64,000 nt of DNA from positions 248,001 to 312,000 of the forward strand of contig JAJUJQ010000002.1 of assembly GCA_029265255.1 (NCBI GenBank), written 5' to 3'. Shown one piece after another: positions 34,410 through 43,098 of the stretch (the stretch's first letter is position 1; each line of letters starts with the position of its first letter). Source of the stretch: Spirochaetota bacterium. GTDB lineage: Bacteria > Spirochaetota > Spirochaetia > Treponematales > Rectinemataceae. The position numbers and the translations under genes were made by a program. The notes beneath the pieces were generated by a model that saw nothing but the letters and a program-made list of their open reading frames with translations, was not told the origin of the DNA and searched no databases.

Positions 34410-35378
34410 ATGCACAAGGTTCGTGGCATCATCGCTGGTATTGGCTATTCATCGATATTCGGATTTTCGTTTTTGGTCACAAAGGCGACGCTGGAGGTCC
34501 TGTCACCAATGGAACTTCTGGCTGGACGCTTTCTGCTTGCGGCGCTCCTGATGAGCATACTGGCTGTGGCAGGCGTTATCCGGCTGAATTTCAGAGGAAA
34601 GCCGATCGGGCAACTGATGCTCATGTGTCTGTTTCAGCCGGTCGCGTATTTCGTATTCGAAACCTATGGAGTTGCGAATGCGGCGACGAGCGTGGCAGGT
34701 ATCCTGCTTGGAGCACTTCCCGCGGGTGTCGCGATCATGGGCGCTCTGGTTCTCAAGGAAAAAATGACACCGTTGCAATCGTCGGGCCTGGCTATGTCCA
34801 TCGCAGGCGTGGTTCTGGTTGTCTTGCTCGGTCAGGGACAGCGCGGTGAGACGCGGCCAATCGGCATTGTCCTTCTGGCTTGTTCAATGCTGAGCGCGGT
34901 CGTTTTTAACATCGCCAGCAGAAGGGCGTCGCGTCAATTCTCTCCGGCGGAGCGAACCTTCGCCATGATGTGGTCGGGGGCGCTTGTCTTTGGCATGCCT
35001 GTTCTCTTCAGAACCCTCTGCGGGCAGGGAAATCTGCGATTACTCTTCGATAGCCGTCAGGCGTGGTTCGCGGAGGTGTGGGCTGGAATTCTCTATCTGG
35101 GCGTTCTTTCATCGGTACTGGCGTTCTTCCTTATCAACTACTCGCTGACACATCTTAAGGCGTCGCAATCGGCTGTCTTCACTAATCTCATTACCCTCAT
35201 TACCGTGCTGGCAGGCATTCTGATCCGACACGAGCATTTTAGTGTATGGCAGGCGATTGGGGGAATTCTGATTATGGCGGGAGTTGCGGTGGCCAATATG
35301 ACAGAGCGGGAAGACGATGTCATTCGGAATGGCGCGCGAGGGCAAAAAGCAGGCTCGGGAAAAGAAGGAACTGAATAG
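34410..35378 (+). CDS. EamA/DMT-family transporter
   Basis: The 322-residue protein has about ten membrane helices in two EamA repeats; GIAGIGYSSIFGFSFLVTKATL-like and TKATLEVLSPMELLAGRFLL segments open the first and SPAERTFAMMWSGALVFG the second. DMT transporters export or import small metabolites such as amino acids or nucleotides; the substrate is not predictable. The C-terminal tail is basic. It diverges from the PH-like gene. Confidence 0.88.
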   Translation: MHKVRGIIAGIGYSSIFGFSFLVTKATLEVLSPMELLAGRFLLAALLMSILAVAGVIRLNFRGKPIGQLMLMCLFQPVAYFVFETYGVANAATSVAGILLGALPAGVAIMGALVLKEKMTPLQSSGLAMSIAGVVLVVLLGQGQRGETRPIGIVLLACSMLSAVVFNIASRRASRQFSPAERTFAMMWSGALVFGMPVLFRTLCGQGNLRLLFDSRQAWFAEVWAGILYLGVLSSVLAFFLINYSLTHLKASQSAVFTNLITLITVLAGILIRHEHFSVWQAIGGILIMAGVAVANMTEREDDVIRNGARGQKAGSGKEGTE

Positions 35379-35398
35379 CAGGAGGTACGCAGGTGCGA

Positions 35399-36568
35399 TT
35401 ACCTGCGTCCGACTTTCCTGGCGAGCCAGTTTTCGAACGCTTCGATGCCGATTTTTGCCGCGACCCGGCCAAGGCCGATCCGAAAATGCCGGGCGAATTC
35501 CTCACCGTAGAGAGAGCCAGGCAGCAGCAGTGCACCTGTATCTTCGAGCAGTTCACTCGAAAGCGCGAAGGTATCCTTCCAGAATCGGAGACCTTCGTCT
35601 CGGAGTGCAGGAAAGGCCACCGAGCCCGCCTGGGGCGGGATATATTCGAACAGGTTCTGGTAGGTATCAAAAAGTGCCTTGAAATGCCCCCAGTTGCGCT
35701 CGCAGATTGAGCGGTTGTGCGCAAGGATTGCCGACGAACGATCCAGCGCGATGCAGGCGAGCGTTTCGGAGGGTGCGGAGGCACAGATTGAGTTGTAATC
35801 CTTTGCCGCCGCGACATGGTCGAGCACATCGGTTCGGCGGCTGGCAAGCCATCCGATCCGCAACCCCGCCAATCCCCAGGATTTCGACAGTACCGAGAGC
35901 GAGATCCCATTCTGATAGATTTCACAGATGGCAGGAAGGCGCTCCGCTCCATGGAGCTCGAGAAGGCGGTACACTTCGTCAACCAGAAGCAGAACACCAT
36001 AGTAATCACACAACGAGACGACGCGCTGCAATTCGCTGCGCGTCATAAGTGCACCGGTCGGATTGTGTGGTATATTGAGCACTACCATTTTCACGTGGTT
36101 TGAACCGCGATTTTCAAATTCGGCCGCGAGCAAACGGGCGAGATCATCCGGATCGAAATACCAGCGCGTGGAGGTCTTGCGGATGGCCCAGAGGCGCATT
36201 TTGGCACCGAGCGAGCGGGGAATTTCGTAGAGAGATTGGTAGCATGGCCAGCCCACGATCACGGTGTCATCCGGTCCGATTTCAGCCATGAATAGATTAA
36301 GGATCGCTTCCTCAGCGCCCGCGTGAACCAGCACTTCATCTGGTTTGATATCGGTATAGAGGTCTGCGATTTTTTTGCGAAGCGCAGGAGCGCCCCGTGA
36401 TTCGGTATAGCCAAGCCAGGTTCGAGCCAGCGTTTCTGCTGCGGATTCTCCGCCCAGGGCCAGCAATTCTGAAATGCGCATGCTCTCGCAATCTGAAGTG
36501 CAGAGCAGGTGGCGCGCGTTGAATTCGTGCGCGGCAAAATAGCGCTCAAGTCCGAAGGGGGTAAACAT
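35399..36568 (-). CDS. PLP-dependent class I/II aminotransferase
   Basis: The 389-residue enzyme has the fold type I signature: HNPTGALMT (168-176), DEVY with D197 and Y200, and the Schiff-base lysine K229 in SVLSKSWGLAGLRIGW. The substrate cannot be named; the arrangement resembles MalY/aspartate-type aminotransferases. The ATG at 36568 was chosen because GGAGG stands six bases upstream; another ATG lies at 36574. It overlaps tcdA by 23 bases. Confidence 0.88.
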   Translation of the reverse strand: MFTPFGLERYFAAHEFNARHLLCTSDCESMRISELLALGGESAAETLARTWLGYTESRGAPALRKKIADLYTDIKPDEVLVHAGAEEAILNLFMAEIGPDDTVIVGWPCYQSLYEIPRSLGAKMRLWAIRKTSTRWYFDPDDLARLLAAEFENRGSNHVKMVVLNIPHNPTGALMTRSELQRVVSLCDYYGVLLLVDEVYRLLELHGAERLPAICEIYQNGISLSVLSKSWGLAGLRIGWLASRRTDVLDHVAAAKDYNSICASAPSETLACIALDRSSAILAHNRSICERNWGHFKALFDTYQNLFEYIPPQAGSVAFPALRDEGLRFWKDTFALSSELLEDTGALLLPGSLYGEEFARHFRIGLGRVAAKIGIEAFENWLARKVGRR

Positions 36569-37337
36569 GGGCATCCTCCAGAATGCGTCGAACGATCCAA
36601 GAGGCCATGAAATGGCCAGCGCATTGCGGTACGAAAGGTAGTGATCCCTGTTTCAGGCGGGCTCGTGTTCCGTGCGTTCCCGAGGCGTGCATGGGGTTCT
36701 GATACTCTGCTGGTGATGGCGCTTCTGTATGACCGGTAACGGATATCGGCTTGACCGGTGGTTCATCTGACCACACCACAAAAAAATCGAGAGGCACCTT
36801 CATGCGTCCGAGGCGCTGACGAACCGAGCGGGCAAGGGGGCATCCGCGCGTGTCTGCCATGACACCTATCCTGAGGCGCTCGGGGGCGATTCTGCCTGCT
36901 GTTCCCATGCTGGAAATGAACCGCAGCTCTTCCCTGCGAAGCGCAGAAATGAGATTGACCTTTGAGTTGAGCGAGTCGACACAATCAGCATGGTAGCGGC
37001 ATTCCCGGGCAACGGTTTGTCCTGCATCCGCGCCTCCGAAGAATTTCGTGTCACAAACGACTTCTACTTCGGGATTGATTTCGCGGGCAGCGTGAAAGAA
37101 AGCCTCGGTCTTCGGGATGCCAACCGCGTCGCGAAATCCAAATGCGAGGCGGTTTAGGTTCGATTCCTCTACCAGATCAAAGTCGACGACATGCAGATAG
37201 CCAACGCCCGCCCGCACTAGGTCCAGTGCGCAGGCACCTCCCACGCCGCCAAGCCCATATACCGCCACGCGTGCAGCCGCAAGCGCGGCAACCCCTGCCG
37301 CTCCAATAATAATTTCGGACCTATCGGTAAAGCTCAT
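36546..37337 (-). CDS. tcdA: tRNA threonylcarbamoyladenosine dehydratase (TcdA/CsdL-like)
   Basis: This E1-like enzyme cyclises t6A to ct6A at position 37 of tRNA. The 263-residue protein has the ATP-binding GLGGVGGACALDLVRAGVG, VDFDLVEESNLNR, the GTAGR segment after ISSM, and CPLARSVRQRLGRM. The start MSFTDRSEIIIGAAG at 37337 matches relatives and has GAGGGG just upstream. It lies in a minus-strand run after the TatD-like gene. Confidence 0.9.
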   Translation of the reverse strand: MSFTDRSEIIIGAAGVAALAAARVAVYGLGGVGGACALDLVRAGVGYLHVVDFDLVEESNLNRLAFGFRDAVGIPKTEAFFHAAREINPEVEVVCDTKFFGGADAGQTVARECRYHADCVDSLNSKVNLISALRREELRFISSMGTAGRIAPERLRIGVMADTRGCPLARSVRQRLGRMKVPLDFFVVWSDEPPVKPISVTGHTEAPSPAEYQNPMHASGTHGTRARLKQGSLPFVPQCAGHFMASWIVRRILEDAHVYPLRT

Positions 37338-37362
37338 CCCCTCTTTCTCCGCAATAATTGAT

Positions 37363-38148
37363 TCATGATTCGAGTCCGAAGGCAGCGCTAAAATTTTCTT
37401 CCAACCGCTTTTGAATGGCATCCATGGGCATCCCCAGTACCGCTGCCATTTTTTCGACGACTTGATAAATGTGCGCTGGCTCAGTCCATAATGCCCCGTG
37501 AGGCGGCTGCCATGGGGCATCCGTCTCGGAAAGGAGCCGATCGTGCGGCAAGCCCCGCAGCGATTCTATCGCATGGCGGGAATCCCTTAGCAGCGGAGTA
37601 CCGAACGAAAAGAAGGCGTTGATACCCTTGCCGAGCAGCGCGCGAGCTTCCTCGAGCCGTCCTGGCCAGCAGTGCAGAATCACGGATGGGATCTGCGTCA
37701 GTTCACGGCTGTGTGCCATGAGCACATCGGTTGCTTTGCGGATATGGATAACCAGCGGCAGCTGTTCGGCTGCCGCGAGCCGTACTTGAAAGAGAAAGGC
37801 CTCTGTCTGCTGCTGAATGGCCCGAGGACTCCGTTCACGCAAGGGGCTGTCGCCAAAGAAGTCGAAACCTGCTTCTCCAATGAATGCGATACGCGATGCT
37901 CTGCAAAGGCGGGTCAAGGTTTCAGCCTGCGCCATATCGGGATTCTGGGGATGAATACCAAATCCTGCGATTGTTGGGGGCAGTAATTGCCGGATGCGTT
38001 GGCTGCGTTCGAATTCTTCCGGATCGTGTGAAACGACCGCTCCCCGCCATTTAAACCGTAAAAATCGCTGTGTGAATCCCGGATCGCGCAATTCGAGATC
38101 GGCGAGATGGAGATGAGCGTCGCAGAACACAAGCCTATTCTTGACCAC
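37363..38148 (-). CDS. TatD-family metal-dependent hydrolase
   Basis: The protein of 261 residues has the TatD amidohydrolase-like metal site: HLH in FCDAHLHLAD, E in GEAGFDFFGD, H in LVIHIRKA, H in VILHCWPG and D in SETDAPW. TatD proteins are 3'-5' DNA/RNA exonucleases involved in repair. The start appears to be GTG at 38148 without an obvious SD. tcdA follows at 26 bases. Confidence 0.88.
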   Translation of the reverse strand: MVKNRLVFCDAHLHLADLELRDPGFTQRFLRFKWRGAVVSHDPEEFERSQRIRQLLPPTIAGFGIHPQNPDMAQAETLTRLCRASRIAFIGEAGFDFFGDSPLRERSPRAIQQQTEAFLFQVRLAAAEQLPLVIHIRKATDVLMAHSRELTQIPSVILHCWPGRLEEARALLGKGINAFFSFGTPLLRDSRHAIESLRGLPHDRLLSETDAPWQPPHGALWTEPAHIYQVVEKMAAVLGMPMDAIQKRLEENFSAAFGLES

Positions 38149-38186
38149 GCGTTACGGTTCGTCAAGGTTGGGAGCGGTATGGAATC

Positions 38187-39497
38187 TTACAGATACCCCA
38201 GGGCTTGCGCCTGTTTTTTGAGTTCTGCCCTGAAATCGGGATGCGCAACCGCGATAAGCTCCTGGGCGCGCTCACGCACCGTCTTGCCACGCAACCGCGC
38301 GATGCCGAACTCAGTCACCACATTATCTACGAAGCTGCGATGCAGGGTCACGGCGGTTCCTTCCGGCAACATAGGCACGATCGTTGAAACAGTTCCATTC
38401 TTTGCCGTACTGTAGCATGCGATAATGCTTTTCCCTTTGCCGTCGAATCCTTCCACTGCGCCCTGTGCGGTATCCGACTGGCCGCCGGTTCCCGAGTACT
38501 GCACAGGTCCAAGGCTTTCGCTTGCTACCTGTCCGGTCAGATCGACCATAAGGCAGGTATTGATAGATACCATCTTCGAATTCCGAGCAATAACCGCCGG
38601 ATCATTGACCCATCGCCCGCGCTGGAATTCCACCGCGACATTATCGTCGAGCCAGTCGTACAGCTTGCGGGAGCCCATGGCAAAGGTACCGACGAATTTG
38701 CCTTTATGGAACGCTTTCTGGCTGTTTGTGATAACGCCCATCTCATACAATTCCATCATGGAATCGACGATCATCTCGGTGTGGACACCGAGTTCTTTCT
38801 TATCCTTGAGGGCAAGAGCCGCTGCATTCGGAATACCGCCGATGCCCAGCTGAATGGTTGAGCCATCTTCGACAAGCTCAGCGATATGGTTACCAATGAG
38901 TAGGTCTGTTTCGCTTGGCTGGGGAGAAGGGAGTTCAGGTACTTCCTGATCATGCTCGACAAAGAAATCGACCTCGGAAATGTGCAGATGGGTGTCTCCA
39001 AAGGTTCTTGGCAGACGAGGGTTGACCTCGAGAATGACCAGGTCTGCTGCCTCTAGAATATCCTTTTCATAGGTAATGCCCAATGACAGCGAGACAAAGC
39101 CATGCCGATCAGGTGGTGTGCAGGTACCGAAAAAGATATGGGGCTTGCGGGCGAAGATAAAATCCGTAGCGCTGCGGTGCAGCATATTCGGTACGAAGGT
39201 CACCGTTCCAGTGCGGTTCTTTATCGCGGTACGGGAGCCTGGGGCATGGAACCAGCTGGCGAGCTCGAAATGTCCCTTCATTTCTGGCCTTATATAGAAA
39301 TCATAGGGCTTGAGCGTCAAACATGAAAACACCCGTACGTGTTCGACTCTGTCGGCCACAATGTGAAACTGGCTCATGCAACCCTGGGGCTCCGAAGCGC
39401 ACATCGCGACAACAATATTGTCATTGCTCTTTATCTTGCGGACCGCCTCACCAATATCGATCAGTTTTTTCTGGTATTCATCCTGAACCTTCATCAT
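38187..39497 (-). CDS. Acetyl-CoA hydrolase/4-hydroxybutyrate CoA-transferase family protein
   Basis: The 436-residue enzyme belongs to the Cat1/4-hydroxybutyrate CoA-transferase family, which moves CoA between acyl-CoA and a carboxylic acid through a glutamyl-CoA intermediate. Family motifs are QLGIGGIPNAAA, HTEMIVDSMMELYEMGVITN (with the likely catalytic Glu) and GPVQYSGTGGQSD. A strong AGGAGGA precedes the start at 39497. It is the last gene of the minus operon (TetR, KAS III-like, this gene), so it probably supplies or recovers CoA for the product of that pathway. Confidence 0.9.
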   Translation of the reverse strand: MMKVQDEYQKKLIDIGEAVRKIKSNDNIVVAMCASEPQGCMSQFHIVADRVEHVRVFSCLTLKPYDFYIRPEMKGHFELASWFHAPGSRTAIKNRTGTVTFVPNMLHRSATDFIFARKPHIFFGTCTPPDRHGFVSLSLGITYEKDILEAADLVILEVNPRLPRTFGDTHLHISEVDFFVEHDQEVPELPSPQPSETDLLIGNHIAELVEDGSTIQLGIGGIPNAAALALKDKKELGVHTEMIVDSMMELYEMGVITNSQKAFHKGKFVGTFAMGSRKLYDWLDDNVAVEFQRGRWVNDPAVIARNSKMVSINTCLMVDLTGQVASESLGPVQYSGTGGQSDTAQGAVEGFDGKGKSIIACYSTAKNGTVSTIVPMLPEGTAVTLHRSFVDNVVTEFGIARLRGKTVRERAQELIAVAHPDFRAELKKQAQALGYL

Positions 39498-39535
39498 ATT
39501 CCTCCTATTGTGATATCGTTATATGGTATAATGAT

Positions 39536-40543
39536 TTAAAATCGGACGAGCGAAGCGCCTACGGCAAGTCCTGCTCCCGATGCGACCATAACGACAAGGT
39601 CACCTTTTCTGATTCTTCCCAAAGTCAAGGCTTCATGCAGTGCCATGGGAATGCACGCAGAACCGGTGTAGCCATACCGGTCCATGACGGTCGTCGTCTT
39701 GTCCATCGGCTCGCCAAGGATACGCATGACTTCCTCGATTACGGAATGATTGATCTGTGTGAAAAGGAAATGGTTGATCTGCGACTGCGGAATGCCTGTC
39801 TTGGCGAGGAGACGCGCTATTAGTGGCGGCCAGAGCTTGATATTCCGGTCGCCAGGAAGTTTTTGCAACAGTTGCAGCCCGTATTCTCCTCTATCAAGTC
39901 GGTCATGAGTAACCGGGATATGCGTGCCCCCCGCGTATACTCCGACAAAATTCCACTGGGTACCGTCGGTGACGAAGGTCCCATCGATGTAGCCCGCGTC
40001 GGTATCTTCCTTCCGTTCAAGCAGTACCGCACCCGCTCCGTCGGCGAAAATCGACCAGCCGAACGGATCCCCATCGCGGATATAGGCTGGCATATTGTAC
40101 ACACCCACCACCAGTGCGTACCGCAGGGATGGGTCGGTCATAAGGTGACGAGCTGCCGCGTCCAGCGCCTCCACAAAGCTGGCGCACGATGCCCCGACAT
40201 CGAAGGACTTAGCGCCTGTTTCTCTGCCCTGAAGCCTGCCCTGCAGCAGAATCGAAGTGGCGGGAGAGATGAATTCTGGCGTGTCCGTCGCGACTATGAA
40301 TAACCCGACATCCCGGCTGTCTACGCCAGCAGAAGTGAGAGCCGCCCGCGCTGCTTTTTCGGCAAAGTCTGCGGTTGTCTCCGAAAGCCCCGACAACCGT
40401 GCGATGTGCCGAGCATGGATGCCCAGCTTCTCTTCATGGCGTGCGGTGTCGAATTCAATACCTGTGCGCTTCTTGAGCGTTTCATTGTCGATTGATGGGC
40501 CGGGTGCATAGATTCCCGTTCCCGCAATGACCGCTTTGGCCAT
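39536..40543 (-). CDS. KAS III-like condensing enzyme A, altered catalytic His/Asn
   Basis: The 335-residue protein has the thiolase fold of 3-oxoacyl-ACP synthase III, with the nucleophile C120 in FDVGASCASF and GAVLLER typical of the family. The FabH HQAN motif is replaced by FTQINHS (Thr262 where His stands, His266 a few residues on), and the GNTSAAS loop reads GYTGSAC, so the Asn is Tyr292. This suggests it does not use decarboxylative condensation as FabH does, but another acyl transfer or C-C bond reaction. GGAGG precedes the ATG at 40543. It sits between the TetR and CoA-transferase genes. Confidence 0.85.
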   Translation of the reverse strand: MAKAVIAGTGIYAPGPSIDNETLKKRTGIEFDTARHEEKLGIHARHIARLSGLSETTADFAEKAARAALTSAGVDSRDVGLFIVATDTPEFISPATSILLQGRLQGRETGAKSFDVGASCASFVEALDAAARHLMTDPSLRYALVVGVYNMPAYIRDGDPFGWSIFADGAGAVLLERKEDTDAGYIDGTFVTDGTQWNFVGVYAGGTHIPVTHDRLDRGEYGLQLLQKLPGDRNIKLWPPLIARLLAKTGIPQSQINHFLFTQINHSVIEEVMRILGEPMDKTTTVMDRYGYTGSACIPMALHEALTLGRIRKGDLVVMVASGAGLAVGASLVRF

Positions 40544-40605
40544 TATAACCTCCAAATTTGATTTTCACTGCGCATGTGGGTCCTCATCGGACTTGTGCCT
40601 TCCCC

Positions 40606-41721
40606 TTATCCCTCAAGTCCATGGACATACAGTTCTGCCAGCTCTTCAATGACCATCCGGGCATTTTCTGGGGAATGATCGAATATCACTTCGATTCCCA
40701 GATAGTGCGCTACCCCAAGCAGGAATTCGATACTGGTCGTTTCGTCCTGTGCGAAATCCTTTATTTCCTGTTTGAGGTACCCTTTTCTGAACGACTCATA
40801 GTAACTTCTGACTTCGTCCGGGAGCACGAATTCGGCTTCTCGTACGATGTTGTAACAGTAGCGATCCATCGATAGAAACAAGAGAAAAAGCCAGAGCCCC
40901 CGCATTTCCCGTTCAAGACGGTTGAGATTCGGTCCCAGATTGAGGGTTATAAAGCGACGCACATCCTTGCCGACCTGCCTGATGACCTCGCGATAGAACG
41001 CTTCCTTGCTCTCGAAATGGCGATAGAAGGAGCCGGTCGCGAGATGCGCTGCCGAGGCGATCTCATGCACATTCGTCTCAAAATAGCCCTTTTCTCCAAA
41101 GAGCTGCCGCCCCGCTTTCAGAAGGAGTGCCCTTGAATCAGGCAAAAATTCGATAGGCAGCGGAATGATAGAACTGGAAAAGACCCTAGCCTGGTCAATG
41201 GTCTGGGGCTTCAGAATTCCATGCCGCAGGATGGCAACCAGCGCGTCGGGCTGTACCGGGATCTGATGGAATGCCGCTCTGATACTGGCAAACCTGAGTC
41301 CTCCAAGCGCGAAAAGATATTCGGCGATGCGCGGCTCATGCCCGAACGCCCGTTCAAAGGCTCGGCGATAGACTTCTTTTAGCCGGCGCTCGTATTCGAA
41401 GAAACGATACTGACCTTCCCTGAACACACGAACCAGTACCGTGTGGTCCTGGGAAAAGGTAAAAATCGTATAGACGAAGGCTGCGGGTCGATGGGCGGGC
41501 TCCATATCGTTCAGACACTGCAGCGCCTTCTCAATCTCCTCGATGACGAATTCAAGGATTGCGCAGAATATCGATTCCTTGTCTTTGAAATGACGATAGA
41601 AAGCCCCATTGGACACGCCGGCCATCCGGCAGATTTCAGCCACCGAGGCCGTGCCGTACCACGTAGTCGAGAAAAGACGAATGGCGGCATCAAGGAGCCT
41701 GCGCCGTGTCCGGGAGCTCAT
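40606..41721 (-). CDS. Tandem (fused double) TetR-family regulator
   Basis: The 371-residue protein is two TetR units in one chain. The first HTH is VAEICRMAGVSNGAFYRHF (residues about 27-45) followed by a ligand-binding-like domain to about 170. A second full N-terminal unit follows: RALLLKAGRQLFGEKG and VHEIASAAHLATGSFYRHF (about 218-236), then a second helical domain. The chain could act as a pseudo-dimer with two DNA-binding heads. The ATG at 41721 has AAGGGG upstream. A palindrome overlaps its own -35, and it diverges from the import operon, so it probably controls both, perhaps through an acyl-CoA ligand. Confidence 0.9.
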   Translation of the reverse strand: MSSRTRRRLLDAAIRLFSTTWYGTASVAEICRMAGVSNGAFYRHFKDKESIFCAILEFVIEEIEKALQCLNDMEPAHRPAAFVYTIFTFSQDHTVLVRVFREGQYRFFEYERRLKEVYRRAFERAFGHEPRIAEYLFALGGLRFASIRAAFHQIPVQPDALVAILRHGILKPQTIDQARVFSSSIIPLPIEFLPDSRALLLKAGRQLFGEKGYFETNVHEIASAAHLATGSFYRHFESKEAFYREVIRQVGKDVRRFITLNLGPNLNRLEREMRGLWLFLLFLSMDRYCYNIVREAEFVLPDEVRSYYESFRKGYLKQEIKDFAQDETTSIEFLLGVAHYLGIEVIFDHSPENARMVIEELAELYVHGLEG

Positions 41722-41777
41722 CCGTTTCCCCTTTTTCCGTTCGAAAAGTGAGAGGAGATTCACTTATCGCGTATCTC

Positions 41778-41806
41778 AGTATAGTCCCGCTTTTTCGTTC
41801 GCGCAA
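41778..41806 (-). promoter_or_regulatory. Promoter of the TetR/KAS III/CoA-transferase operon
   Basis: On the minus strand TTGCGC (41806-41801) and TATACT (41783-41778) are spaced by 17 bases. The leader to the TetR start is about 50 bases. Confidence 0.5.
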
Positions 41807-41811
41807 GCGAA
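41794..41811. promoter_or_regulatory. Imperfect 18-base palindrome overlapping the -35, candidate TetR operator
   Basis: TTCGTTCGCGCAAGCGAA pairs with its own reverse complement at 7 of 9 half-site positions. It covers the -35 element of the regulator's own promoter, as expected for an autorepressing TetR protein. Confidence 0.45.
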
Positions 41812-41933
41812 ATTTATGCAGAAATGACGAAGTTTATAAGAAAAATATGTAATTCATATTAAAATAATATATTAATATGTAATAATCATCATGCGAGGCT
41901 CCGTTTGAGCTTCCATGACTGCACAATTCCCTC

Positions 41934-41962
41934 TTGACGGATTTGTGTTCATAGCCGACAAT
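41934..41962 (+). promoter_or_regulatory. Promoter of the KAS III-like B/Liv operon
   Basis: TTGACG (41934-41939) and GACAAT (41957-41962) are spaced by 17 bases, about 50 bases before the ATG at 42013. AT-rich inverted repeats (AATATG/CATATT at 41844-41860 and TAATATATTA at 41865-41874) lie between the two divergent promoters. Confidence 0.45.
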
Positions 41963-42012
41963 ACTGTGAGAGATGATTCAACAATGTACAAGCAGTGTGA
42001 AGAGGTGAGCGC

Positions 42013-43026
42013 ATGCATGTAGGTATTGCGGGCATAGGTCTGTATCTGCCGCAACAGCACATGACCGCAGCCGCGCTGGCTGCGGCGACATCCGTGCCGG
42101 AAGATATCATCACGCAGAAATTCGGCATTAGATCTAAACCTGTTGCTGGACAGGACGAAACAACCAGCTACATGGGATACATGGCAGCAAAGGAAGCACT
42201 TGCCGAAGCGGGAATCGAGCCGGACCAAGTCGATCTCCTCATCTGGTGCGGCGCGCAGCATAAAGATTATCCCTGCTGGCTCGCCGGCCTCAATGTCGCG
42301 CATCGCCTTGGAGCGAACCGAGCCTGGAGTTTCGACATGGAAGCGATGTGTGGCTCAATGATGGCCGCCATCGATGTGGCAAAATCGCTCATGTGCGCGC
42401 GCGATGATCTGAGGACGGTCCTTCTGGTATCGGGTTATCGAAACAATGATCTCATCAGTCTGGAAGTTCCGGAAACCAGATTCATGATGGACATCGGATC
42501 GGCTGGTTCGGCTTGTGTGTTGGTGAAGAATCTCGGGCGGAATGAAGTGCTGGCCTCGGCATTCAAAGGCGACGGTTCGCTCTCCGAAATGTGCGTCGTG
42601 CCGGTGCTGGGTTCGAAAGCCTGGCCGCCCAAACCGGAAGACACCGACAAAGCTCACTTTATCGTTCCCGATGAGGCGGCATTCAAGAAGAAACTCGGCG
42701 AAGTCACCATGCCAAACTTTTATGCGGTGATTAGAGAGTCGCTCAAAAAGAGCGGCCTTGGTGAGCGTGATATCGATTATCTCGCGATTCTGCATTTCAA
42801 GCGCAGTGCTCACGACGCGGTGCTTCAGGAACTCGGGCTTACGTCTGAGCAGTCTGTCTATCTGGAAGAGTATGGACATCTGGGCCAGAACGATCAGCTC
42901 CTCTCAATCAAACTCGGTCTTCAATTGGGTAAAATAAAGGAAGGGAGCCGCATCGTGATGGTCGGCGCCGGGCTGGGATTCGTGTGGGCCAGCACCGTGG
43001 TGCGCTGGGGAGCAATAAATAGGTAA
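42013..43026 (+). CDS. KAS III-like condensing enzyme B, His in place of the active-site Asn
   Basis: The 337-residue protein has the thiolase fold with C113 in FDMEAMCGSM as the probable nucleophile. H261 in LAILHFKRSAH occupies the catalytic-histidine region, but the Asn loop reads YGHLGQNDQ, with His289 instead of Asn. It therefore belongs to a divergent KAS III branch and is only distantly like enzyme A. AAGAGGTGAG precedes the ATG. It opens the plus operon and is followed by the Liv transporter, which suggests that it works on an imported or exported acyl compound. Confidence 0.85.
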   Translation: MHVGIAGIGLYLPQQHMTAAALAAATSVPEDIITQKFGIRSKPVAGQDETTSYMGYMAAKEALAEAGIEPDQVDLLIWCGAQHKDYPCWLAGLNVAHRLGANRAWSFDMEAMCGSMMAAIDVAKSLMCARDDLRTVLLVSGYRNNDLISLEVPETRFMMDIGSAGSACVLVKNLGRNEVLASAFKGDGSLSEMCVVPVLGSKAWPPKPEDTDKAHFIVPDEAAFKKKLGEVTMPNFYAVIRESLKKSGLGERDIDYLAILHFKRSAHDAVLQELGLTSEQSVYLEEYGHLGQNDQLLSIKLGLQLGKIKEGSRIVMVGAGLGFVWASTVVRWGAINR

Positions 43027-43098
43027 CAACCGGAGAGGGTCTATCCCGTCCGGATTTAATAGGCCAGCAGCCTTCGAGGCTGCATGCAGGAGGCATTC

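Noticed and set aside
41840..41885. AT-rich stretch as a replication origin or integration site
   Set aside because: It is a short promoter-region AT tract with small palindromes; there are no DnaA-box clusters, tRNA or integrase gene nearby.
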